A stretch of 64,000 nt of DNA from Ectocarpus siliculosus. Lineage: Eukaryota > Sar > Phaeophyceae > Ectocarpales > Ectocarpaceae. A program made the position numbers and the translations under genes. Of this stretch, positions 48,957 through 64,000 are shown one piece after another. The DNA lies in the NCBI GenBank assembly GCA_000310025.1, contig FN649736.1, forward strand, positions 4,587,740 to 4,651,739, given 5' to 3'. Numbering within the stretch: the first letter of the stretch is position 1; each line of letters opens with the position of its first letter. The notes beneath the pieces were generated by a model. It saw nothing but the letters and a program-made list of their open reading frames with translations, ran no database searches and was not told where the DNA came from.

Positions 48957-51900
48957 ATGACACGGGACCGCCCTAGCGATGAGGTCCAAACGATACCGAT
49001 CGCTCAGGTTGCGCAGCGGATGCAAAAATCTGAAGAGCAGAGACGCGGCGGTGTTCATGAGAAGGCGAGTGTACATCTGGAGCCAAGAGTCAGTGCGTGT
49101 ATGATAGAGGAGGAATCTTCCTTGTGCGAGACCAAGTCTGAAAGTGGTCCAGTAGAGGGCCAATGCGTGGAGAGTTTGGCCGGGCAAGTATCTGCGAAAA
49201 CTGGGCTTCCAAATCGCTCAAGTCTACTTGTATGTACGCCCTCTCTTGAGCGTGGATCTCGGCATTTATTGTTTGCGTGTTGTGTGTGTGGCTCTGACCA
49301 TTGGTAATCGTCACCAACGTTCACCGCCGTTGTCTCGTAGCCTGTACAATACTCCTGCCTACAACTCCATATAAAAAAATGACTTGCACCGCGCATCATT
49401 CCCGTTCTCTGGATCTCCATCTGTATGCATCTGTTGCTTCTGTGGCCCAGATATATGGGAAAACAAGTCGTCGCCAAGCCATTGCCAAGCTCCGGCAGAG
49501 TTCTGATCGAGATCGGGCTCCTCCCCCAGTGGCGGAGCCTCAGCACCGCTGCTGCACATTGACGGACATATTGGTAAACAAGCCCGTGGAAATCCATGAG
49601 CAATCCACACTGGACAGCTTCCTGGGTTCGAGGTCCAAGATCGCTTCTGACGACCACAATTTATCACAAATAAAACTCGACGTCGAAAAGGTATGATCCC
49701 ATTTTTACAACAAGTCATATGAGCGAACAAGCTATAATGAGGATTATAAACATGATTGCCCTCTTGTTGCCGTAGACTGCTGCCCTTGGACATTGCACGT
49801 TTTGCGCAACTTGAAACTATGCTAACGGCACCCAAATCGACCATGATCCAGCCTATATAGTCTATACTGTTGTCAAGACAGCGGATGTATAGAGTACCGT
49901 GCGCCCTACTCGTACAGACCGCTAGCACATTGGGTTGGACGTTGACTACCCTTCTTTAAATATTTTATTTATTGTGACAAGGGCAATGAGTTTCACCGTT
50001 CGAGCGCCGACTGCAGTATTGTTGCAGCGTTGGGAAATGCGCATGCAGCTGATGATGTAAAGCTACGGTAGATATAATTTCTGCGTAAACCCACCAATCT
50101 TCGCGGTTTGGCCTGGGAACAACACAGGTGGGGTCTGCTCCCGAAGTGGCGGAGGGTATGCCGACACGAAAAAAGCACGCACCAAGCAGCGACGGCATGG
50201 CTCCTAGGCAAGGTGACAAAGCAAGAGGGTCTAAGGCGCACAATGATACCGACGAGGAAATGAAGTCGGAAGTCAACAAAATCCGTTGCTACATGGACCT
50301 GCTTGATGAGTATAGTCTGCACCACTTTGTCATATGGAAGGGGAGAGTGATCCGGGACACTCCTGAGTTTACATCCCTGGCGCGGACACACCAAGCAAGC
50401 TGGAGTTCTATCGACCGATGCGTTTCCATTCTCGAGGAGATTATGACGATGAACTCGGTCCCCCTTGCCGTCATTGACGGCAAAAAGCTCGGAGAGCTTG
50501 CCCAATTCGACCTGGAAAGGGTGGATGAAGCCGACCTGTGCTCTGTCATCGCCAACTTGGAACAGATCAAACCCCTTCTCCGCCACACGAGGATCGTTCC
50601 CAATGGACCGTCCGCTGCACAACTGGCGGCCATAGCAATCCAGGCTCGCGCTCGTGGGTTCCTACAGCGCTCTAAGTTTCTTGTGCTGCAGAACCGACGG
50701 AACGCCGCGGTCACTTTGCAGCGATTAGCCCGAGGCAGAAGGGCTAGGAATTTATTGGGGGTGAGATTGGTCGAGAGAAGAAGGGAGGCCGAGTCGAGGT
50801 GGCAGGAATTGCAGGACGGGCTGAGGGGTAACTGGGAAAACGTGCGAAACCAAGAGAGAGTTTTGGTCTTGCTGCTCGCCGCCATCGATGACAAGGAGCG
50901 TGGTCTCCATGTATCCTGCATGCATTGGCTGGTGGACCCCAAAGTTCACCTGGTGTGCGTCTCGGCCTCTCAGCCGGACGAGGACGTTCTGGAGTACCAC
51001 CGCAAAATCATGGAAATGAACGGAGTTCGCGATGCACGCAGGCGCATTACGGTGGTGGTTCCGGAGAACGTCAGCCTTTTCTACAGCCGCCTCTCTCTTG
51101 CCTCTCTACTGTTGTATTCTCCGGGATGCCTCGAAAGAGTAATTACCATAGTCAAAGGTAAACCGGCGATGATTCTGTCGGGCGAAGCTGGCTGGCAAGA
51201 AAAGAAGCTGGCCGTCGCTTTGGGCACCCCCGTACTCTCAGCAGATCCCGCGACAGCGCGCTTTTGCCAGACACAATCGGGGATGAAGCGCGTTTTTGCT
51301 GCGGCGGATGTCAGCGCTCCCATCGGTGCGCACGACGTGTACGACGAAGAAGACCTCATGGTAGCCTTAACAAAGCTGATTGCATGCAACATCGAGGTTC
51401 GACGGTGGCACATCAAGCTGGATACTTGCCAGGGTAACCGTGGCCTGGCTGTGCTGGATACGTCTTCTCTGCCGTGCATGGCGAGTCTCAAGAGGGAGAA
51501 GGCGCAGCTTGAGCGCGCAAACGGTGGGCCGGCGGGAGTGTGGCACCACCCCGACGTGCAGCTTTTGGCACGGGCAAGGCTGCTGAAGACTTTGCGTCGC
51601 TGTCTCCATCGTGTGCTATTTATCTGCAACAGCGAGTCATATCCTACCTGGGCGTTTTTCCTTGGACATCTCGCGCGGGTGGGAGGAGTGATTGAAGCGG
51701 AGGCTCTCGAAACGCGAAGCTATCCGACGTGCAGTGTTTTTGTTTCTCCAGTCGGAGAAATTATTTGTCTAGCAGAAACAGAGAGGCTGCTAGATGCATC
51801 TTTCCACAATGTCGGCTGCGTATACCCTCAGCGATGCGTCTCGTCGCGTGCTCTTCGAGGAGCTGCAGTCGCAGTTTCCCGTGAACTTTGCGCACGCGGC

Positions 51901-53081
51901 GTGATGGGATACGCGTCGATCCACTTTGTCGTGTTCTGGGATAAGAGTGTAGAGGCTCCGCGGTTATGGGCAACCGGGCTTGAGCTCGGGTTGAGTGTTT
52001 CGGCATTCAGTTTTTGTTTCTTTAGGTCGCTGACGAATAGTCCGGGACGAAGTCAAGACTTCGGGTGCTACGAAGAACCCACCAATGGGAGCGACACGGA
52101 GCGGGAAGGTGAGCATTCGAACAAGTTGCGTTCTCCATGTGGAGTCTTCGCTCAGCGTGACAACGCTGAATTATGCCATCATCACAGCCTTACTCCACTC
52201 GGAGTGTAAAAGTCGTATATTCCATCATCACAGCTTTGCGGGCGGTTCGTCTCTGTTTGCCGTTCTACTAGGCCAGCTGCACTACATCTACATATCTCAA
52301 GCGCACCATCCCAGCTTGCGATCACTACGCATACCTGTGTTCTTCAAGTTATGTCGGTTGGAGGGCATCTCATTCGACCTCTCCACTCAGGTGAGCCAAC
52401 CCTTTCGCGGCCGCGGAGAAAAACGTTCGCTGAAACGCCCAGAGAAGAACCCATTTACGCGGGATAACCTGCGTTGTGGTTCTCTTGTAAATCCCGAGGG
52501 TGTCACCGAGTCTTGTTTACATCGAAACGTATGGCGGCGTCAGCTTTCATAGTGTGTGAAATCGTCCTGATGGACCGTCATGGGGCGGAATAGAAGTATG
52601 TGTTAAGTCTTGGCTATCAGGCGGTATCGGCCGCTTTTGGTTGCTGAGGGATTTTGATATATCCGGTATCACTCGAGGCCAGACTTCATCCAGGACATCG
52701 CAGCCTGCGACACGCGCTATAAGTGTTTCAGCATTGGTTTGCAAGAACCGACTTGCCTGTGTCGCCTAACCCTTCACAGCTGGACCCTGCCTTTGGTTTC
52801 ACCGAAGCGTCTCCTGAAAAAGTGGACGACAGCAACAACAACGTCGTAACAAAACTGGAGACACGACATTTTGCACCCATGCGGTGTGCGAAGTTTAGAT
52901 TTCGAGAAACAAACAATCCATCCTCTCGTGCTTACCATCGTCGCAGGTTGGCACCATTTTCAACCTGGTGGACAGTCTAGCATGTGGAATGGTTGGGGTT
53001 CTAGTTACGGCTCAGTCCAGGCGAGCGGCTCTGGAGAAAGCGCAGGGTGCTTTGAAGTTCGTCAGGCGCATGGTGAGCTGA
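48957..53081 (+). CDS. IQCH-like (IQ motif-containing protein H) ciliary/flagellar protein, 5 exons
   Basis: Exons are 48957-49187, 49451-49690, 50128-52108, 52272-52390 and 52947-53081, giving about 901 aa (human IQCH is about 1027). Two IQ calmodulin-binding motifs, AIQARARGFLQR and TLQRLARGRRAR, lie near residues 325-365. The central part follows IQCH's ATP-grasp-like region: ILSGEAGWQEKKLAVALGTP, SGMKRVFAAADVSAPIG, RRWHIKLDTCQGNRG, then GVMGYASIHFVVFWD and LWATGLELGL. After the 52272 exon comes SLRSLRIPVFFKLCRLEGIS, and then VGTIFNLVDSLACG. IQCH is associated with cilia and sperm flagella and has been linked to calmodulin and RNA binding in animals. A flagellar role here is inferred and fits a zoospore-forming alga. 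The start is the first in-frame ATG of the first exon. If the GTGAGC at 53073 is a donor, the last exon would run 53105-53437 instead of stopping at 53081. Confidence 0.87.
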
Positions 53082-54879
53082 AAGTCTTCTTATTCCATTC
53101 TCAGGTGCTCACATTATTAGAAAGGGAGAGCTCGAGCTTGCAATGCTGCTTATGTGTCACCTCAGTCTTGGAAGTATATCACGCAAGATTCCTTTCCAAC
53201 CAACGCCGCTCGCGAGCGTCACATAATAGAATATACGAGCTCTCTTCACTACAGTGCCACAACCTCTCGTCGACCAAACGACCGTTGGTCGAAAATAGTT
53301 CCAAGATGCACAACAGACGAGCTAGACGTAAATGCGGACACTCGTTACGAACTATGGTTTGTTCAGGACCCCTGGAAGTAAGGGTGAAAGATCAGTCAGT
53401 GTTGAAGACGACCAGTTTCCTCCATCCCTCACCATGACACAGATGTATCGATGTAGACTTGTGCATGATGCAACATCACCTTGAGAGAGAGGCATGGATG
53501 CTCGCATTCTTTGGCTGCGTAGCGTACCAACATGCTTCCCCTCTGGAACCATGCTGTGTACCTCACGCCTCCAAACCATGCATTCACGTGGATCAACAAC
53601 GTACCATTGTGCTAGCTCTCGGGAAACATGCTGAGTACCTCGCGCCTCCAAACCGTGCATTCTCTTCGATCAACAGGCAAGAGAGGTGTTCGTCTCCAGT
53701 TCCGGAAAAGAGGAACCGCTGTCAAAAGAGATGTGGTGTATTGGCCAGGAGGTTTTACGATTGAAAGCCGCGAAGCCAGAACGTTCGGGGCGCAAGGAGT
53801 CTTGAATCGAACCCTCCGAACTCGATTTGAACGGCGGCACAAAACGCGGAGATGAAAAGCGCTGGGCATGACCGCAACGTAAAATATCGGCCGCGATCTG
53901 AAGAACCCGCAACACCGATGGCTCAACACGATCGCATCGCCTTAGGATGCTAAATTGGGCGCTACATATGCACCCAAAATGAACGATGCATACACGCCGC
54001 GTCCGCCACTTCGGGGTGGATTGTTCCCTGCCGTTCGGGCGTCCTGGTTGAAACGTCCGGCCGGAATGGGCCTTGGACATGTACAGGAACATTCATGAGC
54101 TTTGGGCAGGGCGCGTGATTGGACCAAAAGTACTTGACAACTCGACCAGCCTCTGAAACGATTTCCACCTATCGTACGTAGCCAAACGAATCGCGATGCC
54201 CGTACTGCGCACGGTCCTGTCTACGTCACTGAAGAAATTCTGCGACATGGCAGACAACAACAAAATCAAGGTTTCGCCCGCTCCAAATTGTAGCCTGTCC
54301 CACACATGTGTTTGCGGAGAAGCACTGACGCACTGATACCACACCAATCTCCCTCCGTACGGTGCCTTCTCAATCGCTTCCTTGCTTATCGTCGGTCCAA
54401 ATCGGCTTCTGGGTTGCTGGTGTCACCTGTTGGCTTAACGCCGATGACGATGCACAGTAGCAATCAACACGCCGTACTCGCCTGAAGTACGGGCGATAAG
54501 GGGTGCCCGAGGCAGCATTCAAAACACACAAAGCTGGGACTTGAAATCCCGCCGGTCGTTTGCGTTCAGGACAGAATGCCGGACGATGATTGCACGCCTA
54601 ACAAGCCACGGTACACATTTCCAGGCTGGGGAAACGCAAACGCACGTATCTCTCCTTTCAAGCCCAGAAGTGGCCGGCGGAAGCGTTGATTACTAGAGGG
54701 TGCAACCCTTAGGGAAAGCCGAAGGTACTACAGCAGGACAGCCTCGAGGCCCTGGGTCGTCCATTCGCTGCAAGTTGGTGGCGTAAAACACGTCGATGAA
54801 GCTCGGCAGTGAGCCACCACCGCCCCATCCTCTCAGCTTGTACACAGCGCCACGAGCAAGACGCCAATACGACCACTCG
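53082..54879. other. Intergenic stretch between convergent genes
   Basis: This holds the 3' ends of the IQCH-like gene and TRAPPC2L. All three plus-strand frames are open for long parts of 53105-53437, so an extra last IQCH exon is possible. A direct repeat of about 44 bp spaced 81 bp apart lies at 53550-53594 and 53631-53674 (shared core CGCCTCCAAACC). No other gene was recognised. Confidence 0.4.
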
Positions 54880-56904
54880 TCACGAGTTGTAGTCGTTGAT
54901 TTGTCGGTCTACCGATAGACGGAACTTCGCCGAATCCACGGGTTTCGCCAGGGGGGAGAAAGGATTTCGGAGGTAGTTCACGTAAAAGTTGTGCACGGTC
55001 GAAAATACCTGGTCAGACGAACAGCAGACAAAAGCAGCGGCGGCAGCGGCGGCAACGGGGGGCCAAAAGCACTGAGGTCGATTGCTTACGGACACACTGC
55101 TGGAGAGAACTGTCTGCGAACCATGGGCGTAACAAGAACACACGTAAAGCGGCATATGTTGCTGCCGTGGTGCTGCCCGGTGCCAACCGAGCGGCGTGCT
55201 GCACAGAGTTCAAACACACTTCGAGATGGGAGCTACTCAATCAACCCTCTCTCGTACACGACACACACACGCGACCTTGCTTCACCCGCCAAAGGTGCGT
55301 GGTAGGTGCGCAACCGGTTGCTTCTCGGGGTATCGTTTGACTTGCGCCAGTAAATAACAAAGCCAGCCCAAACCCATGACGATATATAATTGGCCCGCAC
55401 CGTCCCCCTCACATGAGCACACGCCCTCAACGATTCCTCTAGTTGAAGGGGTCAAAACATGGACACGGGTTGGCTTGTGTCACTTGATTCATCGCTCACC
55501 CTCTTTAGCTCTGGTTCTCGGATATCGTTCACGTCCTCCAACACGGCCAACAGCTTGAGGCGAGTGCTCGTCATGTAGCCGTAAACTCGGTACTCGTCGA
55601 TCGGGCAGAGGTGTCCCAGAAACATGTCAGTTGACACATCCGCCGCGCCGGAAGCGCCCTTTCGGCCTACTGTCAGTACCACCGGTCGAGGTGACAAAGA
55701 CGCACGGTGCGTGACCAGGATAGTTCCAGAAGTGAACACTTGTAAGTTTGGTAGTCTGTGGTATAAGTACCACGGTACTGGGTAGTGTGTCGTCATCGTG
55801 GAACGATTTGACCTCCAACCAGTACTTTCATACTCCGCAGAGCAGTGCAGTGCGAGAAGGGTTGATTTCAGTTGGTGTGCGCTTTGGAAGCTTCAACCCC
55901 CAAGCATGTGAATATCGCGACACTTCTAAATCAGCGCACGGCTCAGCTCCTCAGCGGCTGGGTCCGCGTGTATCCGGCAACAGAGTGCTGTGGTTTACGA
56001 CAATACTCGTCACTAAAGTGCTGTGGTTTTACGACAATATTATTGTGCGGGCCTATGGCGCTGGCAACAGAGGTAGCATAGATGTGGGTAAAGCGGCCGA
56101 CGACCCGCAAGTCGCATAACGATTGCAGAACGCGAGCATGATGCATGCGACACCAAACCTCTACCGCCGCCAAAAGTCCTTGTTTCCTGCAATCTCTCAC
56201 AAGCCTACTTTGTGGTAGTCTCCGGTGGATCGATCCAGCTGGGTTCTGACCCCCCCACCCATGAGATGTTGAACAATCAACAGCAGCACCTAAATTACAC
56301 TGCTGCTTCATCATATCACTGTGAGCGAAACTTACAGCCCGGAAACAAGCGGAAGCGAGCATACCTTTTCGCTCGCCGACCACATCGAGCGAGCTGTGTA
56401 CGATGTTGTGCAGGCGGAGGTTGGCGTCCTCTTCCTCCTCGCCCTCCGCGTCGGTGTACGTTCGCAGAAACAGCGGCTCGTTCTGGACAAGCCGTGAAAA
56501 TAAGCAAAGAGCAAGCAGGAGGGGAAACGGCATAAGGATCGGCACGAGGAAAGGGTCTGCCGAAGCAAGGGGAAGAGATGGAGAGAGCACATGCGTCCAA
56601 GAGAGTGCCGTTCGAACCAGCCCAGACTTGTGCCGCTCTCTGCGAGGTGTATCCTGCACGATTGTACATTTTTTTACTTACATGTAGTACCCCTGTTTCG
56701 ACAAAGTTTTCACTTCTCGACAACTCGCAACAGGAAGCTCGCATAGCTCGCATGGTAGGCGGATTATGAAGGCACATTCACGGCCGTTCCGCATCACCAC
56801 ATCCTGTTGCCTGTTGCAGCTTGGTCTACGGGATGAGTTGCGGACCAGTAAGGAAGTACTGCCCTTCTCACCTGTCGACCGATTATTGCGATGCACACGA
56901 TCAT
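54880..56904 (-). CDS. TRAPPC2L: Trafficking protein particle complex subunit 2-like protein (TRAPPC2L), 4 exons
   Basis: Exons in transcription order are 56904-56872, 56482-56365, 55666-55500 and 55008-54880. Phases agree and give 148 aa, close to the 140 aa of the human protein. It is a longin-fold (sedlin-family) subunit of the TRAPP tethering complexes, which act as Rab exchange factors in ER-Golgi and intra-Golgi transport. Matching segments are MIVCIAIIGRQNEPLFLRTY at the N terminus, LHNIVHSSLDVV, FLGHLCPIDEYRVYGYMTST, and the end STVHNFYVNYLRNPFSPL. An acidic insert (EGEEEED) sits in the first loop. The first exon codes only 11 residues. It is transcribed divergently from SMC3. Confidence 0.93.

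Positions 56905-64000
<7,096 letters not shown>

Overview
This is nuclear DNA from a eukaryote. It carries well-spaced, intron-rich protein genes with GT-AG introns, and no operons, tRNAs, rRNAs or CRISPR arrays were seen. Gene content points to a photosynthetic heterokont, most likely a brown alga of the Ectocarpus type. The evidence is a mastigoneme-type EGF protein (tubular flagellar hairs are a heterokont trait), two plastid precursors whose signal peptides end at a Phe (the ASAFAP-type motif of secondary red plastids), and tightly packed head-to-head gene pairs. Species is an inference.

Layout, left to right. 1-973 (+) is the 3' end of an unrecognised gene. 2238-9232 (+) is a 12-exon gene of a flagellar-associated protist family. 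10679-19356 (-) is an 11-exon TLP40/CYP38-like thylakoid-lumen cyclophilin; one intron holds a tandem repeat array. 19604-24188 (+) is a 5-exon cytosolic cyclophilin A, head to head with the previous gene; its large first intron holds a decayed LINE tail. 26156-32026 (+) is a 9-exon secreted EGF-repeat mastigoneme protein. 32086-32690 is a 100-N gap plus poor sequence. 35474-41185 (-) is a 4-exon long disordered protein. 43655-45966 (-) has candidate exons of an unrecognised membrane protein. 47444-48701 (-) is a small plastid-targeted protein of unknown function. 48957-53081 (+) is an IQCH-like flagellar/ciliary protein. 54880-56904 (-) is TRAPPC2L. From 57523 (+) to beyond the right edge is cohesin SMC3.

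Exon models were built by joining splice sites whose reading phases agree. TLP40 (444 aa), CypA (172 aa), the mastigoneme protein (749 aa) and TRAPPC2L (148 aa) close as complete reading frames of the expected size. Three genes (the 2238 gene, the mastigoneme protein and IQCH) belong to flagellar biology, although they are not a known cluster. Three divergent pairs share 247, about 255 and 618 bp intergenic regions. Dispersed non-coding repeats lie in introns and intergenic DNA. No wholly new multi-gene system was found; the most interesting items are the divergent cyclophilin pair, GC-AG introns, the small plastid protein, and two dispersed repeat families.
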